Shown: piece by piece, positions 18,758 to 27,264 of the stretch
How positions within the stretch are numbered: the first letter of the stretch is position 1
Layout: each line of letters starts with the position of its first letter
From: Aromatoleum bremense
Lineage (GTDB): Bacteria > Pseudomonadota > Gammaproteobacteria > Burkholderiales > Rhodocyclaceae
Direction: 5' to 3'
NCBI RefSeq assembly: GCF_017894365.1
Contig: NZ_CP059467.1
Span: 620,001 to 684,000 of the forward strand
DNA: 64,000 bases
Translations under genes and position numbers: made by a program
The notes under the pieces: model-generated
Database searches by the model: none
Told to the model about the DNA's origin: nothing
The model's input: the letters and a program-made list of their open reading frames with translations, nothing else

Positions 18758-19952
18758 AAATATCCTGCAGCTCCTTGCCGATCGCCATGTCGTAGCTGGT
18801 GTGGAATTTGGGCGGTTGCGTGTTCGGGATCGGCTGGTAGCGCGTATCGAATATGTTCAGCGTGCGCGCCTTGTCCTCGAGGTATCTGACCACCTCGTTG
18901 CGGCTTTCCTCGGCGACGCCCGTCAACCTGTCGTAGGCCGACTCGCCGATGCGAAAGCGCGACGACAGCGCGTGGAGGCCTTCGGTATGCTCCCGGAGGT
19001 CCTTCGAGAAGCGTTCCGATTCGAGCATCTGCGTCGACACCTGCCCCGATAGCGAGTTGATTTCGTTCACCCGCTCATGCACGGTCTCGTTGGTGTTGCG
19101 AATCTCGTGAATCGAGTGGGTGATGACTTTCATCTGGGCGCCGACCCGCTGCAATTCTCCGATCATCGCGGCAAAATTCGCCGACGACTTGTGCACCACC
19201 TGCCGTGCCCGCTCCGAGTCCTCGGCAATGCCGCGCGTCTCCACTTCGGTATCGGCGACGAGGCCGAGCATCTGGTCCGAGTTCTCGGTGATGACGCCGG
19301 TCGCGACCTTGACCTTCTCCGCGAGCTTGCGGACTTCATCGGCAACGACTGCGAAACCCCGGCCCGACTCCCCGGCACGGGCCGCTTCGATTGCCGCATT
19401 CAGGGCCAGCAGGTTGGTCTGATCCGAAATGTGATTGATCAGCAGGCCGATGTCCCGGATCTTTGCCGAATGATTGTTCAGCTCGGCAACGATCCGGTCG
19501 AAAGACTGCACTTTTTCACTGATCCCGCTGATGCGTTCGGCCACATCGAGCAGTTCCCGATAGTTGGTCTGCACCGCCTCCAGGTTGGCTGCGGTCGCGA
19601 CGTCAATCTCGTCGGCGTGGGCGCTCACCCGCGAAACCGCTGCGCGAGTCGTCTGACTCGCGTCGAAAACCAATGCTGCGAGCTCACGCTGGCGGTTCGC
19701 GCTGACGGTGGTCTGGCGAATACGCAGGTTCAGTTTCGCTGCCTCCACGGCGATGCTCGAGCCTTTGCCGCGTAGCGCGGCGATCGTCTCCCGGACCTGC
19801 GCGATGAAACCGCTTCGCACCCCGGTCGCCTTCTCGCCGATATCCGGACGTTCACCACTCAGGTCCGCCAGCGACCGCGACGTCTCGTCCCGGCCTTTGC
19901 GCAGAAATGGGAACAAGGATGCAGCAAGACCGCTGCGCGGATTCGAATTCAT
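18756..19952 (-). pseudogene. Cytoplasmic methyl-accepting chemotaxis protein, truncated by the insertion sequence
   Basis: Chemoreceptors control CheA kinase activity. This frame starts at ATG 19952 ([20 protein letters not shown]) with AGGAG upstream and encodes 398 residues. There is no membrane segment, so the receptor is cytoplasmic. The signalling tip is intact: [16 protein letters not shown] followed by [17 protein letters not shown]. The frame ends in a TAG created by the inverted repeat of the element (18756-18758). The C-terminal sensor (16811-17137) is severed; the original protein would have had about 505 residues. The product may still be made as a sensor-less signalling protein. 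Confidence 0.92.
18758..18761. repeat. Right target-site duplication AAAT
   Basis: Second copy of the 4-bp target sequence, immediately outside the right inverted repeat and inside the chemoreceptor coding sequence. Confidence 0.85.
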
Positions 19953-20321
19953 GAAATCTCCTGGGTCTTGTTTTTGGGAATACATCGACGGCGCAGTTGT
20001 CCAGCTCCAATGGAAGATGCGATCGACAATCTCCCGCTTGATCCTGTGTATCGTCCATTTCCGGGTAACCTTTAGCCCGATGGAGAGGAGATCCGCACCA
20101 GCGGCCATTCCCCGCTCGCCGCGTGTCCGGTGAAGCGGAGCGAGCAGGGCCGGGTCGCCGTCCCGGGTCGCGAGCGGCACATATCCTGCCGCCCCGAACG
20201 CGGCCTTGCCGATCTCGGATAACACTGCGCATGCCGCGTCCCATAGGCTTCCGACCATCGCCCGCCGCCACGGCCGGCGACTTACAACAATTCGCTTCAA
20301 CGCAAGCGTGAAGGAGACGAG
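19953..20321. other. Divergent intergenic region between the chemoreceptor and aldehyde dehydrogenase genes
   Basis: These 369 bp contain the sigma-28-like promoter of the chemoreceptor (20048-20074) and, just before the dehydrogenase, the Shine-Dalgarno GAAGGAG at about 20311-20317. An open frame continues upstream of the receptor on the minus strand but carries no recognisable domain, and the promoter lies within it, so I do not call it a gene. Confidence 0.55.
20048..20074 (-). promoter_or_regulatory. Sigma-28 (FliA) type promoter of the chemoreceptor gene
   Basis: On the minus strand: TAAA (20074-20071), 15 nt, then GACGATAC (20055-20048), six of eight against GCCGATAA. Spacing is exactly that of FliA promoters (TAAA-N15-GCCGATAA). 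This would place the receptor in the flagellar/chemotaxis regulon. The leader to the ATG would be about 90 nt. Confidence 0.6.
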
Positions 20322-21746
20322 ATGCAGATTTTCGACATGATCATCAACGGCAGGCCGGTACGTACCGACAGCACCTTCGACGTCGTGAATCCGGCGACAG
20401 GAGAAGTGTTCGCCCGCGTCCAGGCGGGCGACGCCTCGCACGTCGACCAGGCCGTCGCAGCGGCGCGCGCAGCGTTCCCGGCATGGAGCCGCACCCCGGA
20501 CGCCGAGCGCCAGCGCCTGCTGCACGCGCTCGGTGCCGCGCTCGAAGCGAACATGCCGGCGCTGATGGAACTGGTCACGAAGGAGAGCGGCAAGCCGCTC
20601 GGGGGCTTGAACGGGGTCGGGTCGGGGATGGAAGTCGGCGGCGCGATCGCGTGGACCCACGTCACGGCCGACCTCGAGCTGCCGGTCGAAGTGATCCAGG
20701 ACAACGATGAAGCCCGCATCGAAGTGCATCGCAAGCCGCTCGGCGTCGTCGGCTCGATCACGCCGTGGAACTGGCCGCTGATGATCGCGATCTGGCACGT
20801 GATCCCGGCGCTGCGCGCGGGCAACACGGTGGTGATCAAGCCCGCTTCGGTCACGCCGACGGCGACGATCCGCTTCGTCGAGCTCGCCAACGCGATCCTG
20901 CCGCCGGGCGTGCTGAACATCGTCACCGGCGAATCCGGGGTCGGCTCGGCGATCGCCAAGCACCCGGACATCAACAAGATCGTCTTCACCGGTTCGACGC
21001 CAACCGGCAAGAACATCATGCAGAACGCTGCCGGCAACCTGAAGCGGCTCACGCTCGAGCTCGGCGGCAACGACGCGGGCATCGTGCTGCCCGACGTCGA
21101 TCCGAAGGCGATCGCGCCGAAGCTCTTCGGCGTCGGCTTCCACAACAATGGCCAGACCTGCGCCTGCCTCAAGCGCCTCTACGTGCACGACAGCATCTAC
21201 GAAGAAGTGTGCGCGGAGCTGGCGCGCATCGCCAAGGAGACGGTCGTCGGCGACGGCCTTGTCGAAGGCACGCAGCTCGGACCGGTGCAGAACAAGGCGC
21301 AGCTGGAGTTCGTGCAGGAACTCGTCGAGGACGCGCGGGCGCATGGTGCGCGCATCCTGTCCGGCGGCAAGGCCCGGACCGGCGGCGGCTTCTTCTTCGA
21401 GCCGACGGTGATCGCGGACGCGAAGGACGGCATGCGCGTCGTCGACGAGGAGCAGTTCGGCCCGGTGCTGCCGGTGATCCGCTACTCGGACATCGAGGAG
21501 GTGATCGCGCGCGCCAACGACAACGACAACGGGCTGGGCGGCTCGATCTGGTCGAACGACCGCGCGCAGGCCGCAGAGCTCGCATTGCGCCTCGAATGCG
21601 GCACGGCGTGGGTGAACGAGCACGGCGCCGTCCAGCCCGACGCACCCTTCGGCGGGGTCAAGCAGTCGGGCCTGGGCGTCGAGTTCGGCCGCTACGGGCT
21701 CGAGGAATACACCTCGATCCAGACGCTGAAGATCATGAAGGCTTAG
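20322..21746 (+). CDS. NAD(P)-dependent aldehyde dehydrogenase
   Basis: This is a soluble aldehyde dehydrogenase of the ALDH superfamily, oxidising an aldehyde to the acid. The 474-residue protein has the cofactor and catalytic signatures: [25 protein letters not shown], the general-base motif LELGGNDA and the catalytic cysteine in [11 protein letters not shown], with the late EQFGPVLPV. The substrate cannot be deduced. It lies alone on the plus strand between the chemoreceptor and hom, both on the minus strand, which suggests independent acquisition or rearrangement at this point. Confidence 0.92.
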   Translation: MQIFDMIINGRPVRTDSTFDVVNPATGEVFARVQAGDASHVDQAVAAARAAFPAWSRTPDAERQRLLHALGAALEANMPALMELVTKESGKPLGGLNGVGSGMEVGGAIAWTHVTADLELPVEVIQDNDEARIEVHRKPLGVVGSITPWNWPLMIAIWHVIPALRAGNTVVIKPASVTPTATIRFVELANAILPPGVLNIVTGESGVGSAIAKHPDINKIVFTGSTPTGKNIMQNAAGNLKRLTLELGGNDAGIVLPDVDPKAIAPKLFGVGFHNNGQTCACLKRLYVHDSIYEEVCAELARIAKETVVGDGLVEGTQLGPVQNKAQLEFVQELVEDARAHGARILSGGKARTGGGFFFEPTVIADAKDGMRVVDEEQFGPVLPVIRYSDIEEVIARANDNDNGLGGSIWSNDRAQAAELALRLECGTAWVNEHGAVQPDAPFGGVKQSGLGVEFGRYGLEEYTSIQTLKIMKA

Positions 21747-21778
21747 CGGGGTTTTCGTAGTCGACTGGACGGCAAGGC

Positions 21779-21804
21779 GGCGACCGGGAAACCTTCCGGT
21801 CGCC
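21779..21804 (+). terminator. Hairpin after the aldehyde dehydrogenase gene
   Basis: GGCGACCGG (21779-21787) and CCGGTCGCC (21796-21804) form a perfect 9-bp stem with an 8-nt loop, 32 bp after the stop. No T run follows. Confidence 0.4.
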
Positions 21805-21890
21805 CAGCCGGGTTCGCATCCGTCACGTTCGCGCGGGTCGCCGCTGCATGGGTCCGGTCTCCTCCACCTGGCCCGGGACGATCCGCTTGC

Positions 21891-21915
21891 GCCCCGGTAG
21901 CCGGGGCGTTTTTTT
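21891..21915 (+). terminator. Rho-independent terminator between the dehydrogenase and hom
   Basis: GCCCCGG-TAG-CCGGGGC followed by GTTTTTTT. The T run is on the plus strand, so it ends transcription coming from the aldehyde dehydrogenase, 145 bp after its stop, and protects the convergent hom. Confidence 0.8.
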
Positions 21916-21926
21916 GACGGCCGCGC

Positions 21927-23237
21927 TTACTGCAGACTTTCCATGCGCAGGCGGGTGATCCTGCCCTGCACGACCGGCAGGGCCTCGATCTTCGCGATCG
22001 CCGCGTTGGCGTTCTTCTCGATCGTGATGTGGGTCAGCATGATGATGTCGGTCTGCGACGCGCCTTCCGGCGCTTCCTTCTGGATCATCGCTTCGATCGA
22101 GATGCCGCTGTCGGCGAGGATGCGGGTGATGTCGGCCAGCACGCCCGGCTTGTCCTCGACGCGCATGCGCAGGTAATACGAGGTCACGACCTCTTCGATC
22201 GGCAGCACCTTGAGGTCGCGTACCTGGTCCGGCTGGAACGCGAGATGCGGCACGCGGTGCTCGGGGTCTGCAGTGTGCAGGCGGGTGACGTCGACGAGGT
22301 CGGCGATCACTGCGCTCGCGGTCGGCTCGGCACCGGCGCCCTTGCCGTAATACAGCGTCGCGCCGACGGCGTCGCCATGGACGACGACGGCGTTCATCGC
22401 GCCTTCGACGTTCGCGATCAGCCGCTTGGCCGGGATCAGCGTCGGATGCACGCGCAGCTCGATGCCTTCCGGGCGCATCCGCGAAATGCCGAGCAGCTTG
22501 ATGCGGTAGCCGAGCTGCTCCGCGTACTGGATGTCGATGCTGTCGAGCTTCGTGATGCCTTCGACGTGCGCGGCCTCGAACTGCATCGGCACGCCGAACG
22601 CGATCGCGCTCATGATCGTCGCCTTGTGCGCGGCGTCGACGCCTTCGATATCGAAAGTCGGATCGGCCTCGGCGTAGCCGAGCGCCTGCGCCTCCTTGAG
22701 CACATCGGCGAACGGCAGGCCCTTGTCGCGCATCTCCGACAGGATGAAGTTCGTCGTGCCGTTGATGATGCCGGCGAGCCACTGGATGCGGTTCGCCGAC
22801 AGGCCTTCGCGCAGCGCCTTGATGATCGGGATGCCGCCGGCAACCGCCGCCTCGAACGCGACCATGACGCCCCTCGATTGCGCGGCGGCGAAGATCTCGT
22901 TGCCGTGCACCGCGAGCAGCGCCTTGTTCGCGGTAACGACATGCTTGCCGTTCTCGATCGCGGCCAGCACCAGTTCCTTCGCGACGCCGTAGCCGCCGAT
23001 CAGTTCGACGACGATGTCGATTTCCGGGTCGGCGACGACCGAGAATGCGTCATCGGTCAGTCGCGCGTCGGCGCCCGCGACCTTGCGCGCGAGTTCGAGA
23101 TTCTTGTCGGCCACTGCGGTGATGCGGATCGGGCGACCGGCGCGACGGGTGATTTCTTCCTCGTTGCGCTTGAGAACGGTGAAGGTACCGCCGCCGACGG
23201 TACCGATGCCCAGCAGGCCAACATTGATCGGTTTCAT
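21927..23237 (-). CDS. hom: Homoserine dehydrogenase
   Basis: Hom reduces aspartate semialdehyde to homoserine, the branch point to threonine and methionine. The 436-residue protein has the N-terminal Rossmann motif GLLGIGTVGGG (residues 7-17), the central catalytic domain with GIINGTTNFIL and the KLLGISRM stretch, and a C-terminal ACT domain (about 355-430) for feedback regulation by threonine. It lies 81 bp downstream of alaA in the same direction. In related genomes hom is usually followed directly by thrC; here 5.3 kb intervene. Confidence 0.97.
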   Translation of the reverse strand: MKPINVGLLGIGTVGGGTFTVLKRNEEEITRRAGRPIRITAVADKNLELARKVAGADARLTDDAFSVVADPEIDIVVELIGGYGVAKELVLAAIENGKHVVTANKALLAVHGNEIFAAAQSRGVMVAFEAAVAGGIPIIKALREGLSANRIQWLAGIINGTTNFILSEMRDKGLPFADVLKEAQALGYAEADPTFDIEGVDAAHKATIMSAIAFGVPMQFEAAHVEGITKLDSIDIQYAEQLGYRIKLLGISRMRPEGIELRVHPTLIPAKRLIANVEGAMNAVVVHGDAVGATLYYGKGAGAEPTASAVIADLVDVTRLHTADPEHRVPHLAFQPDQVRDLKVLPIEEVVTSYYLRMRVEDKPGVLADITRILADSGISIEAMIQKEAPEGASQTDIIMLTHITIEKNANAAIAKIEALPVVQGRITRLRMESLQ

Positions 23238-23318
23238 AAAAGCTCGTTCGATTGAAGATTCGGTTGGAAATTCGGTTGAGTGGGCCGGTTGACGCCGGTT
23301 AAATGAGGCGGGACGCGC

Positions 23319-24617
23319 TCAGGCGGCGTGCCGCTTGCGATACTGCTCGAGAAAGCGCGCGATCCGTCCGATCGCGTCGCGCAGGTCGTCCTCGTGCGGC
23401 AGGAACACGAGCCGGAAATGATCCGGGTGCGGCCAGTTGAAGCCGCTGCCCTGCACGAGCAGCACGCGCTCTTCTTCGAGCAGTTCGGCGATGAACGCCT
23501 GGTCGTCCTCGATCGGGTAAAGCTTCGGGTCGAGCTTCGGAAACATGTACAGCGTCGCTTTCGGCTTGACGCAGCTGACGCCCGGGATCGCGCTGATCAG
23601 CTCGTGCGCGAGGTCGCGCTGACGGCGCATGCGCCCGCCTTCCGCGACCAGATCGTCGATGCTCTGGTAGCCGCCGAGCGCGGTCTGGATCGCGTACTGC
23701 CCCGGCACGTTCGCGCACAGCCGCATCGACGCGAGCATGTTGAGCCCTTCGATGTAGTCCTGCGCGTGGCGCTTGTCGCCGCACACGACCATCCATCCGG
23801 CGCGGTAGCCGCACGAGCGGTAGTTTTTCGACAGGCCGTTGAAGAGGATCGTCAGCACGTCCTCGGAGAACGAGCCCATCGACCGGTGCGTCGCACCGTC
23901 GTACAACACCTTGTCGTACACCTCGTCCGCGTAGACGATCAGGCCGTGCTCCCGGGCGATGTCGACGATGCCTTGCAGGATGTGGTCCGGATACAGCGCG
24001 CCGGTCGGGTTGTTGGGGTTGATGACGACGATTGCGCGCGTGTTCGGGGTGATGCGCGCGCGCATGTCGTCGAGGTCGGGCAGCCATTCGTTGGCTTCGT
24101 CGCAGATGTAATGCACCGGCGTGCCACCCGACAGGCTCACCGCAGCGGTCCACAACGGGTAATCGGGCGCCGGCACGAGCACCTCGTCGCCGATGTTCAG
24201 CAGCGCGTTCATCGCCATCACGATCAGCTCCGACACCCCGTTGCCGATGTAGATGTCCTCGAGCGTCACGCCCTTGATGTGCTTTTGCTGCGTGTAATGC
24301 ATCACCGCCTTGCGCGCGGCGAAAATGCCTTTCGATTCCGAGTAGCCGGCCGAGTTCGGCAGGTTGCGGATCATGTCGAGCTGGATCTCTTCCGGCGCGT
24401 CGAAGCCGAACGCGGCGAGATTGCCGATGTTCAGCTTGATGATCTTGTGCCCCTCGTCCTCCATCTGCTTGGCCTTGATCAGCACCGGCCCGCGAATGTC
24501 GTAGCAGACATTGGCGAGTTTCGCGGACTTGCGCACCATCCTCGCGTCGGGGTCCAGCGGGGATGCTTGCGTTTCCGCCATCAGGGGGGCAACACGCAGT
24601 TTCGGCTCGACGCTCAT
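23319..24617 (-). CDS. alaA: Alanine-synthesising PLP aminotransferase (AlaA-like)
   Basis: AlaA-type enzymes make alanine from pyruvate and glutamate. The start at 24617 (MSVEPKLRVAPL) has AAAGGACGG upstream and gives 432 residues, with about 27 extra N-terminal residues compared with E. coli AlaA as I recall it. Family signatures are NVCYDIRGPV, YIGNGVSELI, INPNNPTGALY and the PLP lysine Lys264 in NGLSKNYR. The C-terminus ends GSGFNWPHPDHFRL then a helical tail. It heads the alaA-hom unit and is divergent from the Mth938-domain gene. Confidence 0.93.
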   Translation of the reverse strand: MSVEPKLRVAPLMAETQASPLDPDARMVRKSAKLANVCYDIRGPVLIKAKQMEDEGHKIIKLNIGNLAAFGFDAPEEIQLDMIRNLPNSAGYSESKGIFAARKAVMHYTQQKHIKGVTLEDIYIGNGVSELIVMAMNALLNIGDEVLVPAPDYPLWTAAVSLSGGTPVHYICDEANEWLPDLDDMRARITPNTRAIVVINPNNPTGALYPDHILQGIVDIAREHGLIVYADEVYDKVLYDGATHRSMGSFSEDVLTILFNGLSKNYRSCGYRAGWMVVCGDKRHAQDYIEGLNMLASMRLCANVPGQYAIQTALGGYQSIDDLVAEGGRMRRQRDLAHELISAIPGVSCVKPKATLYMFPKLDPKLYPIEDDQAFIAELLEEERVLLVQGSGFNWPHPDHFRLVFLPHEDDLRDAIGRIARFLEQYRKRHAA

Positions 24618-24787
24618 CGCAATCCGTCCTTTCTTTCGCATGATCTGGATACTCCGCACCGCGGCAGCGGTGCGCAAGGTTTTCGCTCGCCGGGGTAGAA
24701 TGCTTCGTGCCGGACCGGCGAGCCAAAAGAAGCTATCTTATCCAAGCCCGCCCCCCCCCGGCAATTTTGCCGACCGAGCGAACCGTC

Positions 24788-25162
24788 ATGAAGCTGAATC
24801 TCGAACAGAACCCGAACCTCAACCTCTTCACCGGCTATGCCGCCGATCACGTGATGGTCAACAAGGTGCGCCACGAGGGCAACCTCATCGTGACGAGCGA
24901 GCGCGTGCTGGCGTGGAAAGCGGCCGGATTCGACGCTCTTGCTGTAGACGATTTCGTCGCCCTGCGCGAACTCGCACCCGAGGTCGTCCTCCTCGGCACC
25001 GGTTCGCGGCTGCGCTTTCCGTCGCCACGCGTGCTGCGCCCGCTGATCGACGCCGGCATCGGCTACGAAGTCATGGACCTCGCGGCGGCATGCCGCACCT
25101 ACAATATCCTGGCCACCGAAGGTCGCGCCGTCGCAGCCGCACTGATTTTCGACGCGCCCTGA
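24788..25162 (+). CDS. Mth938-domain (DUF498) protein
   Basis: This small protein of 124 residues belongs to the Mth938/NDUFAF3-like family. The conserved core is LLGTGSRLRFPSPRVLRPLIDAGIG-type sequence (seen at about 75-100) and the C-terminal ACRTYNILATEGRAVAAALI. The start MKLNLEQNPNLNLFTGY is the standard family N-terminus. Function in bacteria is unclear; the mitochondrial relative assists complex I assembly. A TAGAAT at 24696-24701 may be its -10. It is followed by bcp in the same direction. Confidence 0.88.
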   Translation: MKLNLEQNPNLNLFTGYAADHVMVNKVRHEGNLIVTSERVLAWKAAGFDALAVDDFVALRELAPEVVLLGTGSRLRFPSPRVLRPLIDAGIGYEVMDLAAACRTYNILATEGRAVAAALIFDAP

Positions 25163-25246
25163 ACACCGCGCCCGCCTTCCGGCGCGCATTGTCAGCTGCA
25201 ACATTTGTCCGCTACGCTGCGGTCATCCATTTTCGCTGGAGAGTCC

Positions 25247-25711
25247 ATGACTGCAAGCGCCACTTCGTCCACCCCCGAATTCAGCCTGCCCGCCACGGGC
25301 GGAACCACCGTTGCGCTGCCCGCCCTGCGCGGCAGCAAGGTCGTGCTGTACTTCTATCCTAAGGACAGCACGCCCGGATGCACCAATGAAACGGCGGACT
25401 TCCGCGATCACCACGCGGCGTTTCGTGCCGCCGGCTGCGAAGTGTTCGGCATCTCGCGCGACAGCCTCAAGTCTCACGAAAACTTCAAGGCCAAGCTCGC
25501 GCTGCCGTTCGAGCTGATCTCCGATACCGATGAAGTCGCGTGCAACGCCTTTGGCGTCATCAAGATGAAGAATATGTACGGCAAAGCGGTGCGCGGCATC
25601 GAGCGCAGCACTTTCGTCCTCGACGCCGAGGGCGCGATCCGGCACGAATGGCGCGGCGTCAAGGTGCCCGGACACGTCCAGGAAGTGCTCGACTTCGTCA
25701 CCACCCTCTAG
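25247..25711 (+). CDS. bcp: Thiol peroxidase of the BCP/PrxQ family
   Basis: Peroxiredoxins of this group reduce hydrogen peroxide and organic peroxides. The start at 25247 has GGAGAG at 25238-25243. The 154-residue protein shows the peroxidatic Cys45 in KDSTPGCTNETADF. The resolving cysteine found five residues later in E. coli Bcp is absent (Ala or Thr positions instead), so this enzyme probably works as a one-Cys type or uses another partner. It lies 35 bp before the PhoH gene. Confidence 0.92.
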   Translation: MTASATSSTPEFSLPATGGTTVALPALRGSKVVLYFYPKDSTPGCTNETADFRDHHAAFRAAGCEVFGISRDSLKSHENFKAKLALPFELISDTDEVACNAFGVIKMKNMYGKAVRGIERSTFVLDAEGAIRHEWRGVKVPGHVQEVLDFVTTL

Positions 25712-25746
25712 ATCCGGCCGCACTCCTCCCACCTGCTCCGCACTCC

Positions 25747-27153
25747 ATGACCAAACGCGCACCCCGCACCCAGAAGACCAAGCTGTTCGTCCTCGACACC
25801 AACGTGCTGATGCACGATCCGACGAGCCTCTATCGCTTCGAGGAACACGACCTCTTCGTCCCGATCATGACGCTCGAGGAGCTCGACGCGAACAAGAAGG
25901 GGATGTCCGAAGTCGCGCGTAACGCCCGCCAGGCGAGCCGCATGATGGACGACATCGTCAGCGGGAGCCCGGACGACATCCATGCGGGCATCGCCCTCGA
26001 CGGCCCGTCGCGCGGACTGGCGACCGGCAAACTGTTCCTGCAGACCGAAGCGATCAACGTCGCGCTGCCCGCTGCGCTGCCCACGGCGAAAGGCGACAAC
26101 CATATCCTCGCGGTCGTGATGCACTTGGCCGAGCGCTTCTCGCAGCGCCCGGTGATCCTCGTCTCCAAGGACATCAACATGCGCATCAAGGCCCGCGCGC
26201 TGGGCCTCGACGCGCAGGACTACTTCAACGACAAGGTGCTCGAGGATACCGACCTCCTCTACAGCGGCTGGCGCGAGCTGCCGCCAGACTTCTGGGACAC
26301 CCACGGCAAGGGCATGGAATCCTGGAAGGAGGAAAGCCGCACCTATTACCGCCTCAGCGGGCCGCTGGCCCCGGAGCTGCTGGTCAATGAGTTCCTGTTC
26401 CAGAACGGCGAGGCGCCGCTGCAGGCGTGGGTGAAGGAGCGCAACGGCCGCAGCGTGCTGCTCGAAACACTGGTCGACTACGCGCACACCAAGAACAACG
26501 TGTGGGGTATCACGGCGCGCAATCGCGAGCAGAATTTCGCGTTCAACCTGCTGATGAACCCGGAAATCGACTTCGTCACGCTGCTCGGCCAGGCCGGCAC
26601 CGGCAAGACGCTGCTGACGCTGGCCGCCGGTCTCACCCAGGTGCTCGAAGCCAAGCGTTATTCCGAAATCATCATGACGCGCGTGACCGTACCGGTCGGC
26701 GAGGACATCGGCTTCCTGCCCGGCACCGAGGAAGAGAAGATGGCGCCGTGGATGGGCGCGCTCGAGGACAACCTCGACGTGCTCAACGGCACCGCCGGCG
26801 AAGGCGGCGACTGGGGCCGCGCCGCGACGCGCGACCTGATCCGCTCGCGCATCAAGATCAAGAGCCTGAACTTCATGCGCGGGCGCACCTTCATCAACAA
26901 GTTCCTGATCATCGACGAGGCGCAGAACCTGACGCCGAAGCAGATGAAGACGCTGATCACGCGCGCGGGCCCCGGCACCAAGGTCGTATGCCTCGGCAAC
27001 ATCGCGCAGATCGACACGCCCTATCTGACCGAAGGCAGCTCGGGCCTGACTTTCGTCGTCGACCGCTTCAAGGACTGGCTGCATTCGGGCCACATCACAC
27101 TGCAGCGCGGCGAACGTTCGCGGCTCGCGGACCACGCGGCCGAAGTGCTGTAG
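25747..27153 (+). CDS. PIN-PhoH fusion ATPase
   Basis: PhoH2-type proteins join a PIN ribonuclease domain to a PhoH ATPase/helicase-like domain and act on RNA. The 468-residue protein has the PIN domain first (about 10-150), with the acidic residues in LFVLDTNVLMHDP, LEELDANKKG and VSKDINMRIKA. The PhoH domain follows (about 250-460), with Walker A GQAGTGKT near 281-288 and IDEAQNLTPKQMK as Walker B. The start MTKRAPRTQKTKLF is the first ATG after bcp. Confidence 0.92.
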   Translation: MTKRAPRTQKTKLFVLDTNVLMHDPTSLYRFEEHDLFVPIMTLEELDANKKGMSEVARNARQASRMMDDIVSGSPDDIHAGIALDGPSRGLATGKLFLQTEAINVALPAALPTAKGDNHILAVVMHLAERFSQRPVILVSKDINMRIKARALGLDAQDYFNDKVLEDTDLLYSGWRELPPDFWDTHGKGMESWKEESRTYYRLSGPLAPELLVNEFLFQNGEAPLQAWVKERNGRSVLLETLVDYAHTKNNVWGITARNREQNFAFNLLMNPEIDFVTLLGQAGTGKTLLTLAAGLTQVLEAKRYSEIIMTRVTVPVGEDIGFLPGTEEEKMAPWMGALEDNLDVLNGTAGEGGDWGRAATRDLIRSRIKIKSLNFMRGRTFINKFLIIDEAQNLTPKQMKTLITRAGPGTKVVCLGNIAQIDTPYLTEGSSGLTFVVDRFKDWLHSGHITLQRGERSRLADHAAEVL

Positions 27154-27230
27154 CCGCGTGCGCTCGCCGGAGCGGCGGGCGCACGCATGCGAAACATCTC
27201 TGGATCATCCCGATTAACCAGTACGCGGCC

Positions 27231-27236
27231 TATAAT
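27231..27236 (+). promoter_or_regulatory. Probable -10 element TATAAT of the cNMP/CBS nucleotidyltransferase gene
   Basis: A full TATAAT, 28 nt before the ATG at 27265. No convincing -35 was found at 16-18 nt upstream. Confidence 0.45.
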
Positions 27237-27264
27237 GCGCGGGTTTTTTGTGCGGAAGAGCCCC

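Noticed and set aside
19953..21623. Upstream extension of the chemoreceptor frame on the minus strand
   Set aside because: Most of it is antisense to the aldehyde dehydrogenase, and the sigma-28 promoter and AGGAG support the start at 19952.
24745..24765. Run of nine C before the Mth938-domain gene as a phase-variation tract
   Set aside because: It lies in the 5' region, not in codons, and no promoter spacing depends on it visibly; a single homopolymer in GC-rich DNA is weak evidence.
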